Positions 8,410 through 17,942 are shown, counted from the stretch's first letter. The stretch is DNA of 52,592 nucleotides from Prochlorococcus sp. AG-409-L21 (GCA_003215475.1 QCKH01000011.1:1-52592), one strand, 5' to 3'. Notes: generated by a model from the letters alone, not told the origin. Translations and numbers: made by a program.

Positions 8410-10257
8410 TTAATTAGTGGCAGAAGATCTTCTACGTCTTCGTCTTGGGTCATCAATTTCATCTTCTGATTGAGCAGAAATAATAGAATTTTCATGAATA
8501 GATATTTTTTCTTCGTTTAGTTCGTCTTTAGAAACCTCTTCATTATTTGATTGATCTTTCTCTTCTTCTGATATCTCAGGGGATTTAGTAATCACCTCAT
8601 TATTAGTTTCTAAGCAATTGTTGTTTGATAGATTACTTTTGGAAGAGTTGATAGCTTCAGAAACATTTGTATCTGTTTCTTTGATGTTATCTAAATTATT
8701 CAAATTATCCTCTAATTTACCAGGTCTAATAATTTTAAATGTCATGTTTTTATTTATACTTCCAGTATCTAATAGTAATGCTGGACTTAACCCTAAAGTG
8801 CTAAATACATACTCTTGTTCTGAATCCATCTCTATTGAAATATTTTCTTTTACTTGCTTTATATTTGATTGATCAAGATTGTTATCTCTATTGTTAATCT
8901 TGCTTATATTAGGCCTGATCTCATTATTTTCTAAAATATTATCATTGCTTTTATGATTTACTTTGAGTGGATGTTCTAAAGAAGCATCATTTCTTAGATT
9001 GTTTTCATTTATAGTTGATGTTGGAATTTTATTTTTATTCCAATTTATATTTGGGATATGGCCTAACCCAGAGCATGAATTACATTCTTTACTAAATAAT
9101 TCATAAATATTCTGACCTTCTCTTTTTCTTGTAAGTTCAACTAAACCTAGCTCAGATAGTTGTGCTATTTGTGGGCGTGAAGAATCATCTTTGATAGATG
9201 CCGTAAAATATTCTAATAATTGAAGTTGATCTCTACGAGATTCCATATCAATAAAATCAATGATAATAACCCCTCCAATATTTCTTAATTTTAATTGTCG
9301 TGCTATTTCAACAGCTGCTTCGCAGTTTGTCCAAAGAACAGTTTCTCTTGAATTAGCAGAGCGAGTAAATGATCCAGAGTTAACATCTATAACCGTTAAA
9401 GCTTCAGTTGGCTCGATAATAATATAACCACCAGATGGTAAGTCTACTCTTGGCTTAAGAGCATTTGATATTGCTAAATCAATTTTATAATGCTCTATTA
9501 AACTATTAGTTTGATCATGGCATTCAATTATAATATTTGGGCTATCTTCGTTAAAAAATTGTTTTGCTCTTTCAAGAGCTTCAGGTGTTTCAACAATAAT
9601 TTCAGAAAGTTCTGCATTTACATGATCTCTTAAAACTCTATGAATAAAATCTTCATCTCTATTTAAAAGGCTAGGTGGAGTTGCACGATCTGCAGCTTGT
9701 TGGATGGACTCATTTTTTCTAAGCAAGTTTTCAAGGTCTTCGATAATTAATTCTTCTGCAATTGCTTCAGCTTCTGAGCGAATTAGAAGTCCTGTTCCTG
9801 GTGGTTTGATTAATACACCTAAAGCCCTAAGTCTATTACGCTCATTTTCAGCATTAATTCGACGAGATATACTTACTCCTTGCCCATTGGGTTGAAGAAC
9901 AAGGTATCTTCCAGGTAATGCAATATTCCCAGTCAGACGAGGCCCTTTATTGCCTGTTGGTTCTTTCATTACTTGAACTAATACTTTTTGATTAGGTCTT
10001 AGCAATTCAGTAATGCTTGCAGAGTTTTGCTTGATTCTTAAAGGACCTAGATCAGTAACATGAATAAACCCATTTTTCTCATTTGTACCAATGTTTACAA
10101 AGGCTGCATCAATTCCAGGGAGAACATTTTCGATTGTTCCTAGATAGACATCTCCAATTTGGTAACGACCCTGCGCGACAATAAGTTTGTCTACTCGTCC
10201 ATCGGAAAGCAAGGCAGCTATTCGCTCTTGCTCTGCGATGATAATTTTTTGGGGCAT
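8410..10257 (-). CDS. rne: Ribonuclease E/G family endoribonuclease
   Basis: Main single-strand endoribonuclease for mRNA decay and RNA processing. An S1 RNA-binding domain lies at about residues 30-115. The catalytic metal ligands are Asp291 (VIDVNSGSF) and Asp334 (IIIDFIDME), and the zinc-link is CNSC at 392-395. Residues 400-600 form a low-complexity Asn/Ser/Glu linker. The protein ends in DPRRRRRRSSATN, matching the cyanobacterial C-terminal peptide known in Anabaena to bind polynucleotide phosphorylase. At 615 residues it is the short cyanobacterial type, without the long enterobacterial scaffold. A roughly 245-base leader precedes it. Confidence 0.96.
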   Translation of the reverse strand: MPQKIIIAEQERIAALLSDGRVDKLIVAQGRYQIGDVYLGTIENVLPGIDAAFVNIGTNEKNGFIHVTDLGPLRIKQNSASITELLRPNQKVLVQVMKEPTGNKGPRLTGNIALPGRYLVLQPNGQGVSISRRINAENERNRLRALGVLIKPPGTGLLIRSEAEAIAEELIIEDLENLLRKNESIQQAADRATPPSLLNRDEDFIHRVLRDHVNAELSEIIVETPEALERAKQFFNEDSPNIIIECHDQTNSLIEHYKIDLAISNALKPRVDLPSGGYIIIEPTEALTVIDVNSGSFTRSANSRETVLWTNCEAAVEIARQLKLRNIGGVIIIDFIDMESRRDQLQLLEYFTASIKDDSSRPQIAQLSELGLVELTRKREGQNIYELFSKECNSCSGLGHIPNINWNKNKIPTSTINENNLRNDASLEHPLKVNHKSNDNILENNEIRPNISKINNRDNNLDQSNIKQVKENISIEMDSEQEYVFSTLGLSPALLLDTGSINKNMTFKIIRPGKLEDNLNNLDNIKETDTNVSEAINSSKSNLSNNNCLETNNEVITKSPEISEEEKDQSNNEEVSKDELNEEKISIHENSIISAQSEDEIDDPRRRRRRSSATN

Positions 10258-10504
10258 ATAGAAAAGTGAGAGCTCTTTAGCTCAATTTGAAAATTAATCT
10301 GCAGTACAACTGCTGCGAGTTAGATGAAAATTAAGTACTTAGTTCTTTGGAAGTGATAGTTTAAGAGCACTAGCTCTTCTTGAAGGTTCATTGATGATTA
10401 TCCGGATATGACTTGCCGGATTTGTAGTCTGGAAACCGAACTCTCTTCCAAAATAACTGAGGTCTAGTAAGCTCTGCTGAGCCTTATTCTAACCCATATA
10501 AATA
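10258..10504 (-). promoter_or_regulatory. Leader and promoter region of rne
   Basis: A 247-base gap between the upstream radical SAM gene and rne with no reading frame of note. On the minus strand a -10-like TAGAAT lies at 10491-10486, only about 14 bases after the upstream stop, which would give an mRNA leader of about 220 bases. Short inverted repeats (TCCGG...CCGGA at 10400-10419; GCTC...GAGC near 10471-10482) suggest folding. RNase E in other bacteria controls its own mRNA through a long 5' leader, so the same is possible here; that is inference. Confidence 0.45.
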
Positions 10505-13192
10505 CTAGCACTTTTTCAAGATAAGCTCATTTCTTTTGATATCTGCAATCTCTAAAGTATTATCTATGTTTTTAGAAAGCCAATGCCTTATATGATCTGG
10601 TTTGACGCTCTGTCCTATAGGGGATATTAATGATTCAAGTTCAATAGATATTTTTTTATGGTAAGAATCTTCTTTAGAAGAGCCCTTCCCTTTACCGATA
10701 TATATTCTTTTTAATTCTGGTCGAAAATCTCGTTCTCGCTTCCGACCTTTTTTGTCAGTATCTGTCCAAATTAATTTTTCAGAATCCAACAGATTGTTGA
10801 TAGCTTTTCTGAGGTTCTCTAACTTAAAGTTTTTTGGAGAGTTAATTATAAGATTGAAGCTCCAGTTAGCTTGTTGAAGTTGTTTTGCAAGACTTATTTT
10901 TGTAATAGGTATGACTTCGGTATGAATAATATTAATCCCGTTAGGTAAACATTCCTGAAGACATTTCTGCACGAATGAGTGATTGATTTCTTTAGAGAAA
11001 TCGATATCCATCAATTCTCCTAACCCTTCTGTGCCGAGAGGTAAGGCAAGGGCAACTTGTAAACGAGGGAGAGGGTGAAACCCTTCTGAATAACTTATTG
11101 GTAGCTCACTCCTTCTCAAGGCTCTTTCAAATAAACGAATTAAATCTAAATGACTAATAAGGTGCATTGGCTTTGTTTTCGAGAACCTAACTCTGATACG
11201 ACACTTCCTTTCTGATTCTCGAAACTCTTTTTCTTTTCTTATAGGCATTGATTTAGGAGTTATTACTTGGTTGTGACCCCACTCAGGCCCACAAACACCA
11301 CAACTGCTACAACTGTGGAATGAACAATCAGGCACAGTTTTTGCATTAAGTGCCTTTTGAAGATCTTCGATTAGCCATTTTTTGTCGACTCCTGCATCTA
11401 TATGATCCCAAGGTAATGGTTGTAAACAGAAATTAATTAGATCATTCTTTCCTAAAGTTTCAGCAGAATTCCAATCTCCCATTTCTAACTGTCTCAATTG
11501 ATTCTGAAGACCCGCGTCTGAGATTGCATTGGACCAAGCGTTGTAAGTTCGGTCTGTTGATTCAAACCAGGCATCCATTCCTGCGCCACTTCTCCAGGCA
11601 GCTTCGATTACTGGAGCTAACCGCCTATCACCACGGCCAAGAAAATCTTCTATAGCTGAAATTCGTGCATCAGTAAAATTTACTTTTATATTTCTGGTTT
11701 TCAGATTGAAAAATTCATCTTTGAGTAATTGTTGCAGTCTTAAAAATTCCTTCGTTGAAACACTATGCCATTGAAATGGAGTATGAGGTTTAGGAGTGAA
11801 ATTGCTAATCGTAAGATTTAACTTTAACCTTCCTAAAGGTTTGCATTCCTCCTGGAGCCATGCACAAGTTTTAGCAATAGCCTTAACGTCTTCATCCTCT
11901 TCACCTGGTAATCCGATCATGAAATAAAGCTTGATTTTGTTGTATTTATGTTCCATTGCTTTTTTGATTCCATCAAGAAGGTCATCATTTGTTAGACCTT
12001 TGTTGATAATGTCTCGAAGACGTTGACTTCCAGCTTCTGGAGCAAAAGTAAGTCCTGGTTGACGACCTCCACCAAGGATATGAGCGATATTGTCATCAAA
12101 TCTATCTATTCTTTGACTTGGTAGATGTAAGCTTATATTCCTTGCTCCTAACTTGTTCTTTAATTCAACACCTACACTAGGTAGTGATAGATAGTCACTA
12201 CAGCTAAGAGAGAGCAGAGAGAAATCGCTATAACCAGTTTTTTTTATCCCATTCTCGACAGCATTAATTACTTCAGACGGGTCAACATCTCTTGCCGGAC
12301 GAGTCAACATGCCTGGCTGGCAAAAACAGCAACCTCGTGTGCAACCTCTGCGGATTTCAATTGTTAGCCGATCATGAATTGTTTCTACATTAGGTACTAG
12401 CCCCATTGAATAATGGGGCATAGGTGTTGCAACTCGTCTAATAATTTTTTTTGCTATTGTTGAATGTAATGGTTGAATTGATACTAAGTTTTTGGATGGT
12501 CTATATAAAGAAGGGACGTAAACACCAGGTATTTCAGCAAGGCTTAGCAATGTTTCTGATCGACGAAGTTTTGACTTTTTAGCTTCAAGAATTACTAATC
12601 CAATTTCAGGCAATAACTCTTCCCCATCTCCCAATGCAAAGAAGTCAAAGAAATCTGCATAAGGTTCTGGATTGCTTGTTGCTGTTGGACCTCCAGCGAA
12701 AATTAGAGGACATGAGTGTGGATCATTAATTACTAAGTCTTGTCGATTTTTTGTGTAGAAATCTATATTTCCTAAGTCTAGTATTTCTAAAATATTGGTT
12801 GCTCCCAATTCATAACTCAGACTAAATCCAACGAGATCAAAGTCTTTTAGCTTGCGTCTAGATTCAATCCCAAATAATGGTATTGAGTTTTGTCTGAGAC
12901 GTTCTGCTAAATCAATTTCTGGAAGATATGCTCTGTCACAAAGTTGGCCAGGGATATTATTTAGGATTGAATATAGAATGATATGGCCAAGATTACTTGC
13001 ACCAACTTCATATAGTTCAGGATAGCTAAGGACCCAATGAACTGTAGCTGACTCCCAGCTCCGCTTTTCTACGCCAATCTCATGTCCCATATATTGCGCT
13101 GGCTTATGGATCTTCGTATTTATTAGTTGCTCAAAGTCAGTTAACAAGGACTTATTGCAATTATCATTAGTTGATTTTGTAACTGCAGTCAC
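10505..13192 (-). CDS. Fused radical SAM protein with B12-binding-like and DUF2344 domains (TIGR03960/TIGR03936 type)
   Basis: An 895-residue three-part protein. Residues 30-270 resemble the cobalamin-binding-like region of B12-type radical SAM enzymes (VGASNLGHIILYSILNN, FAGGPTATSNPEPYADFFD). The radical SAM core has Cys284, Cys288 and Cys291 in RRGCTRGCCFCQPG. A cysteine group (CSFHSCSSCGVCGPEWGH) follows at about 640, and residues from about 668 match DUF2344 (RVRFSKTKPMHLISHLDLIR, EGFHPLPRLQVALALPLGTEG). The substrate is unknown; frequent linkage of this family to RNase E/G suggests RNA or ribosome modification, which is inference. GTG start. It lies directly upstream of rne. Confidence 0.85.
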   Translation of the reverse strand: MTAVTKSTNDNCNKSLLTDFEQLINTKIHKPAQYMGHEIGVEKRSWESATVHWVLSYPELYEVGASNLGHIILYSILNNIPGQLCDRAYLPEIDLAERLRQNSIPLFGIESRRKLKDFDLVGFSLSYELGATNILEILDLGNIDFYTKNRQDLVINDPHSCPLIFAGGPTATSNPEPYADFFDFFALGDGEELLPEIGLVILEAKKSKLRRSETLLSLAEIPGVYVPSLYRPSKNLVSIQPLHSTIAKKIIRRVATPMPHYSMGLVPNVETIHDRLTIEIRRGCTRGCCFCQPGMLTRPARDVDPSEVINAVENGIKKTGYSDFSLLSLSCSDYLSLPSVGVELKNKLGARNISLHLPSQRIDRFDDNIAHILGGGRQPGLTFAPEAGSQRLRDIINKGLTNDDLLDGIKKAMEHKYNKIKLYFMIGLPGEEDEDVKAIAKTCAWLQEECKPLGRLKLNLTISNFTPKPHTPFQWHSVSTKEFLRLQQLLKDEFFNLKTRNIKVNFTDARISAIEDFLGRGDRRLAPVIEAAWRSGAGMDAWFESTDRTYNAWSNAISDAGLQNQLRQLEMGDWNSAETLGKNDLINFCLQPLPWDHIDAGVDKKWLIEDLQKALNAKTVPDCSFHSCSSCGVCGPEWGHNQVITPKSMPIRKEKEFRESERKCRIRVRFSKTKPMHLISHLDLIRLFERALRRSELPISYSEGFHPLPRLQVALALPLGTEGLGELMDIDFSKEINHSFVQKCLQECLPNGINIIHTEVIPITKISLAKQLQQANWSFNLIINSPKNFKLENLRKAINNLLDSEKLIWTDTDKKGRKRERDFRPELKRIYIGKGKGSSKEDSYHKKISIELESLISPIGQSVKPDHIRHWLSKNIDNTLEIADIKRNELILKKC

Positions 13193-13289
13193 AATCAGAA
13201 AGACTTTTCTGTTTATATCGTATGCATTTTTCTTTCACATAGGTACCTTTTCAAGGCAGTATGTATAACGGATTCAATCGGATTTTCTC

Positions 13290-14516
13290 GTGGTACAGAT
13301 CAACAGCAATTATCTCAAGCTTAAGGCAGGTTATCTTTTTCCTGAGATTGCTAGAAGAGTAAATACGTTTAGTGAGGCAAATCCTCAATCCAACCTTATT
13401 CGCTTAGGTATTGGAGATGTTACAGAACCTCTCCCTCAAGCTTGTTGTGAGGCGATGAAGAAAGCAATTGAAGAAATGAGCAGTTATTCAGGTTTTCATG
13501 GTTACGGACCTGAACAGGGTTATTTATGGTTGCGAGAGTCAATAGCTAAAAATGATTTCCAGTCAAGAGGATGTGAGATTTCTGCAGAAGAGATTTTTAT
13601 TTCTGATGGATCAAAATGTGATAGCAGTAATATTCTTGATATCCTTGGAGATGGCAATCGAATAGCAGTAACTGATCCTGTTTATCCAGTTTATGTCGAT
13701 AGTAATGTTATGGCTGGGCAAACTGGTTCAGCAATTTCTTCAGGGCGTTATAAAGGATTGTCTTATATACCTTTAAATGCAGAAAATGGTTTTCAGGCAG
13801 AAATTCCTTCAGAATCTATTGACTTAATTTACTTATGTTTTCCAAATAATCCAACTGGAGCTGTTGCCAGCAAAAATCAACTAGCTAGGTGGGTAGATTA
13901 TGCAGTTAAAAATGAAGCATTGATTCTTTTTGACGCCGCATATGAGTCTTTTATTCAAGATAGTTCTTTACCACATTCGATTTTTGAGATTGATGGTTCT
14001 AGAGAGTGTGCAATTGAATTTCGTTCATTTTCTAAGAATGCTGGATTTACAGGTACACGTTGTGCATGTACTGTAATCCCAAAATCACTTAAAGGAAAAG
14101 CATCTAATGGAGAAGTAGTTGATTTATGGTCGCTTTGGAATCGCCGTCAAAGTACAAAATTCAATGGCGTTAGCTACATTGTTCAACGAGGCGCAGAAGC
14201 AGTTTATTCAGTAGAAGGGCAAGCTCAAATTCAAAAATTGGTAAATTTTTATATGGAGAATGCTGAAATAATTAGAACAGACTTGTGCAAGTTGGGTTAC
14301 AAAGTCTATGGGGGTGAACATGCACCTTACGTTTGGATAGAAACGCCCAAAGGCCAAGATTCTTGGGAGTTTTTTGACTTTTTACTTAATAAAGCAAACG
14401 TCATAGGCACTCCTGGTAGTGGTTTTGGAGCAGCTGGAGAAGGGTATTTTCGGCTTTCAGCTTTTAATAGCAGAACAAATGTGAAAGAAGCTATGCAAAG
14501 GATTAGTGGTATTTAA
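13290..14516 (+). CDS. dapL: LL-diaminopimelate aminotransferase
   Basis: PLP enzyme that converts tetrahydrodipicolinate directly to LL-diaminopimelate with glutamate as amino donor, supplying lysine and peptidoglycan precursors. This route is shared by cyanobacteria, plants and chlamydiae. It has the family opening [17 protein letters not shown], then [23 protein letters not shown] and the PLP lysine Lys249 in [12 protein letters not shown]. The 408 residues match the family. GTG start. It is divergent from the radical SAM gene upstream, with 97 bases between, and clpS follows 60 bases later. Confidence 0.96.
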   Translation: MVQINSNYLKLKAGYLFPEIARRVNTFSEANPQSNLIRLGIGDVTEPLPQACCEAMKKAIEEMSSYSGFHGYGPEQGYLWLRESIAKNDFQSRGCEISAEEIFISDGSKCDSSNILDILGDGNRIAVTDPVYPVYVDSNVMAGQTGSAISSGRYKGLSYIPLNAENGFQAEIPSESIDLIYLCFPNNPTGAVASKNQLARWVDYAVKNEALILFDAAYESFIQDSSLPHSIFEIDGSRECAIEFRSFSKNAGFTGTRCACTVIPKSLKGKASNGEVVDLWSLWNRRQSTKFNGVSYIVQRGAEAVYSVEGQAQIQKLVNFYMENAEIIRTDLCKLGYKVYGGEHAPYVWIETPKGQDSWEFFDFLLNKANVIGTPGSGFGAAGEGYFRLSAFNSRTNVKEAMQRISGI

Positions 14517-14576
14517 TTTGGATTTTGTTATACAGTCGGATTAATAATTCAGTTTGGTTAAATAGCCACTCTTGAT

Positions 14577-14891
14577 ATGGTAGAAAATCCAGGTAGTAGT
14601 AGCCCTGGCGGTGCTGCAGTTATTGAAAAGCAATCAGAACGGGTGAGAAAGACATCTCCTCGATATAAGGTTTTGCTTCACAATGATCCTGTAAATACTA
14701 TGGATTATGTTGTGAAAACATTGCGTCAGATTCTTCCACAATTAAGTGAGCAAGACGCTATTGCTGTCATGCTTGAGACTCATAATACTGGAGTAGGACT
14801 AGTCATTACTTGTGATCTTGAACCTGCAGAATTTTATTGCGAATCTTTGAAGGGGAAAGGACTGACAAGCACAATTGAGCCGGAAAACTGA
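14577..14891 (+). CDS. clpS: ATP-dependent Clp protease adaptor ClpS
   Basis: Adaptor that binds N-degron substrates and hands them to the Clp AAA+ chaperone. The core YKVLLHNDPVNTMDYVVKTL and the later LETHNTGVGLVITCDLEPAEFYCESL carry the ligand-pocket residues of the family, including the NDPVNT loop. About 25 N-terminal residues are disordered and Ser/Gly-rich, as expected for the arm threaded into ClpC/A. Length of 104 residues is normal. It lies between dapL and a CPBP membrane protease gene on the same strand. Confidence 0.95.
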   Translation: MVENPGSSSPGGAAVIEKQSERVRKTSPRYKVLLHNDPVNTMDYVVKTLRQILPQLSEQDAIAVMLETHNTGVGLVITCDLEPAEFYCESLKGKGLTSTIEPEN

Positions 14892-14923
14892 TTATTAAAC
14901 TTACTTCTTTTTGGAGAGATTGG

Positions 14924-15799
14924 TTGATTCAACGCCGTCGTTGGATACCTACAATTTCTTTATTCCCGATTCTATATTTATTAGGTTGGCTTTTTGTTCA
15001 ACCTCTTCAATTGCTTCCTTATGTTTTTCAAACTAATGATATCAATCTCTTAGGAACAGCTCTTACCTTTATTTTCTTTTTGGCTTGTTTGCCTAGTTGG
15101 GTGAAATGGAGGTGGCAAAAAACAAATACCTTCGTTGCATTGGGATTTATTGGAATTTTTGGATTGCATTCCATTCGTAGTTTCTTTCAAGGATTTTGTT
15201 GGTCTCTAGGCTTGATATGCTGCATCGTTCTCCCTCTTTTGCTTGGTCCTTGGGGTGAATTGCGCTGGAACATTAGTTTTGCTAATTGCTTAAATTCAAT
15301 TCTCTTGGGTCTTGGAGTTGGCTTTTCAGAAGAATTGATTTTCCGAAGTTGGTTGTGGAGTGAACTCAATCTTTTGTTAAAGCCTTCGTTGGGACTAGTA
15401 ATTCAGGCCTTTATTTATAGTCTGGTTCATATAATTGCACTTTTGCAATCAGGTTTAGGAACATTAGATTTCATAGCTCTTCTTTTTGGTTGGTTCTTGT
15501 TAGGGTTGGTTCTTGGTATTAGACGAATTCTTGATAGGGGATCTTTAAGTGGTTGTATAGGTCTACATGGAGGCTTGGTTGGTTTATGGTTCTTCATAAA
15601 TGCTAATTTGATTGCTATTCCTAGGGATACACCTACTTGGCTAGTCGGCCCAGGTGGAATCTCTCCAAATCCGATTGGTGGTTCCATTGGATTATTATGC
15701 TTTATTTGGATTATTACTTATTATCGAAAAGCTTTAGCCATCGACCGTTTCCCAGTTAGTGGAGAACGTAATGCCTCATCCAGTGGGGCAGCCCCATAG
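14924..15799 (+). CDS. CPBP-family intramembrane metalloprotease (CAAX protease-like)
   Basis: A 291-residue protein with about seven or eight hydrophobic helices. The glutamic protease/ABI motif 1 reads EELIFR at residues 136-141, and motif 2 histidine is probably His169 (YSLVH, where FxxxH is usual). GLHGGLVG near 215 supplies the motif 3 histidine. The substrate is unknown; relatives cleave prenylated or membrane proteins. TTG start, supported by TGGAGAG about six bases upstream. Its last 79 bases overlap the oppositely oriented radical SAM gene, so the cytoplasmic tail coding is shared with that gene's 3' end. Confidence 0.85.
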   Translation: MIQRRRWIPTISLFPILYLLGWLFVQPLQLLPYVFQTNDINLLGTALTFIFFLACLPSWVKWRWQKTNTFVALGFIGIFGLHSIRSFFQGFCWSLGLICCIVLPLLLGPWGELRWNISFANCLNSILLGLGVGFSEELIFRSWLWSELNLLLKPSLGLVIQAFIYSLVHIIALLQSGLGTLDFIALLFGWFLLGLVLGIRRILDRGSLSGCIGLHGGLVGLWFFINANLIAIPRDTPTWLVGPGGISPNPIGGSIGLLCFIWIITYYRKALAIDRFPVSGERNASSSGAAP

Positions 15800-17349
15800 T
15801 CTCTTTCTAATAGATTAAAAACTGTACGTCCGAAGTCTGTGGGACATTTGTCAAATGCTTCTAGACAGATTCTTCCAAAGATTTTTCCCATTGGTTCAGG
15901 GTTCCATAAAAGTTTGCGAGCTGTCCATGGCATCATGCTCATTGGATTATAACCAGGCTTAATCAGTCCATTTTCAAAACCATATTGCTCTAAATGAGTA
16001 TGTGGTTGTAGACCTATAAAGAAAATAGCTGGCTCAACGTTCTCTTTGCCGAAAATTCTTTCTAGTTCTCGGTGATATGCAATGGTTTGGCGAATTGTTT
16101 CTGTATTTTCATCAATTACATTAAAAGAGTAATTAACTGATACATGGTCGTTAAAACCTGCATTTGCAAGTAATGTGCAGTTTTCAAGAACTGTTCTTAA
16201 GTTGTATCCCATGCGCATTTTTCTAACTAACTCTTGAGAACCAGACGTGATTCCGATTTCGAAATAACTCATCCCTGTTTCTACCATTAAGTGGGCTAGC
16301 TCTTCATCAAGATTGTCTGCGCGAATATATGCGGCCCAACGTATTCCTGTCAGACCTTCTTCTTTAAGAGTTTGAAGTAGTTCTTTAGCATCTTGTATAT
16401 ATCGCCGGGCTGGAATGAATTGTGCATCTGTAAACCAAATATTACGAACACCTAATTTGTATAGCTGTTTAATTTCATCAACAACCTCTTTTCTTGGATT
16501 TACGCGAACTTGTTTACCTTCAACAACTGTATAAACACAATAACAACAGTTGTGTGGACAGCCTCGCTTTGTTTGTACGCCTATGTAAAAATCGCTGCCT
16601 TCTAGGTACCAGTTTAATTGAGGCCAGATGGACGCAATATATGAATAGTCGCAAGCAGTTTTTATTGAATTCCTTGGCTGTTCATGTATTAACCCAATTC
16701 GTGGAGTTGTTTCCCCAACAACAAAACACCTTTCCTCATTAATATCATTGCCAAGGAGTAATTTTTCTAATAGAGGTTCCCCTTCGCCAATTGAAACTAT
16801 GGTTCCTTTTGGCAGTGATTTGCCAAGTTGCTCATAGAAAACGCTTACAGCACCACCACCAATTACAGCTTTTGCATTTTTTACATGGATTTGAGATTGT
16901 TTAAGTCCTTTTTTTATTAATCGTTGATTTCGCCACAATTCTCCATAATGGCTTTTCATTAATCTCATTCCACCAAAAGCACCCCTAAGCCTTTTGAGAG
17001 GATTTTGTGCATAAAAAGCTTCAAAAGAATGCTGTAATGGATTTCCTCCGCGACCATCAACTGGCGCATAAATTTGAATATCTCTCCAAGAAAAGACTAG
17101 TAAGGAAGGCTGAAAATCATTTATATTTGCTAGTAATACTCTTTCAACATCTACTATTGGTAAAGCTGCAAGATCTAATATCCTTTGAGGCAGCTTGGGA
17201 AAACATTTATGTAGATGGTCAGCAAGATATATTGGGCCAATAGGGAAGATTGGATTACAAGGCAGCCTTATAATTAAAACTCGTTGGTCTTCCAAAGAGG
17301 AGGAGACTTTCTTATCAATATTTAATTTACTGGGGGTTGATTTAATCAT
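15721..17349 (-). CDS. B12-binding-type radical SAM protein, BchE-like
   Basis: A 542-residue radical SAM protein. Cys264, Cys268 and Cys271 in KRGCPHNCCYC bind the 4Fe-4S cluster. The N-terminal 240 residues have the layout of a cobalamin-binding fold (VLIIRLPCNPIFPIGPIYLA, LLVFSWRD, VIGGGAVSVF), but I see no DxHxxG cobalamin-ligand motif. It resembles the cyanobacterial proteins annotated as anaerobic Mg-protoporphyrin monomethyl ester cyclase homologues; disruption of such genes in Synechocystis reportedly did not remove chlorophyll, so the substrate is uncertain. ATG start. The last 79 bases overlap the CPBP gene. Confidence 0.78.
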   Translation of the reverse strand: MIKSTPSKLNIDKKVSSSLEDQRVLIIRLPCNPIFPIGPIYLADHLHKCFPKLPQRILDLAALPIVDVERVLLANINDFQPSLLVFSWRDIQIYAPVDGRGGNPLQHSFEAFYAQNPLKRLRGAFGGMRLMKSHYGELWRNQRLIKKGLKQSQIHVKNAKAVIGGGAVSVFYEQLGKSLPKGTIVSIGEGEPLLEKLLLGNDINEERCFVVGETTPRIGLIHEQPRNSIKTACDYSYIASIWPQLNWYLEGSDFYIGVQTKRGCPHNCCYCVYTVVEGKQVRVNPRKEVVDEIKQLYKLGVRNIWFTDAQFIPARRYIQDAKELLQTLKEEGLTGIRWAAYIRADNLDEELAHLMVETGMSYFEIGITSGSQELVRKMRMGYNLRTVLENCTLLANAGFNDHVSVNYSFNVIDENTETIRQTIAYHRELERIFGKENVEPAIFFIGLQPHTHLEQYGFENGLIKPGYNPMSMMPWTARKLLWNPEPMGKIFGRICLEAFDKCPTDFGRTVFNLLERDYGAAPLDEALRSPLTGKRSMAKAFR

Positions 17350-17576
17350 TGGCTAATTTTACTAGCCTCATTATCCTTAACCTTATAAACTAAGGAGGCA
17401 AAATTTTATTGATGTTGAAATAGTAGTTCAGAAGAAGGTATAAAACCAAATATACATGTGATCATTTAAAAGAATCAGAGATCCTTATTGCATTCCGTAT
17501 GTATTGATAAGGTTCAACCTATATTAAACTCTAAAATATTTTGCTTTTGTAGTTTTCCTCTGGAGGCTTTGAATCA

Positions 17577-17942
17577 GTGAAATCAGAAATTACTCACATT
17601 GGAATCAAACAATCCAGGCAAAAAGGTTTCAGATATAAACGTCTACAACATTCCGGTATCTTTCGGGGTAATGACACTCGCCAGAAATTAATTGACTGTC
17701 AAGGTCCTTTTCAAGAATGGACAAATGCGTCAGCTTGTAATTGGATTCAAGCAAGAGTTAAAGAACAGAAAGAAGGCAGGAAAGTTCATATAGTTTGTAA
17801 CTGTTGTGATAGTAGAGAGTTTGCTAAAGGTAAAAGTATGAATCAAGTTAATAATAGTTCTATTGTAAGAGTAAATCGTAATTGTTATGGAGGAGAATTA
17901 GTACAACTTATTAGTCAATTAGCTAAAGAAGAATCAAAATAA
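17577..17942 (+). CDS. Unrecognised small basic protein with Cys-rich motif
   Basis: A 121-residue protein I do not recognise. GTG start with GGAGG ten bases upstream, a slightly long spacing. It is rich in Lys, Arg and Gln, and has CNCC followed by a later Cys (NRNCYGG), with an earlier Cys at DCQGPF and another at SACNW. A small metal-binding or nucleic-acid-binding protein is possible, but the cysteine spacing matches no standard zinc finger I know. Central stretch EWTNASACNWIQARVKEQ looks structured. It stands alone between a radical SAM gene and a gene-poor region 3' of tRNA-Thr. Confidence 0.6.
   Translation: MKSEITHIGIKQSRQKGFRYKRLQHSGIFRGNDTRQKLIDCQGPFQEWTNASACNWIQARVKEQKEGRKVHIVCNCCDSREFAKGKSMNQVNNSSIVRVNRNCYGGELVQLISQLAKEESK

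Noticed and set aside
8618-8872. Plus-strand frame opposite rne
   Set aside because: It is the antisense of the low-complexity Asn/Ser/Glu linker of RNase E; composition explains the open frame.
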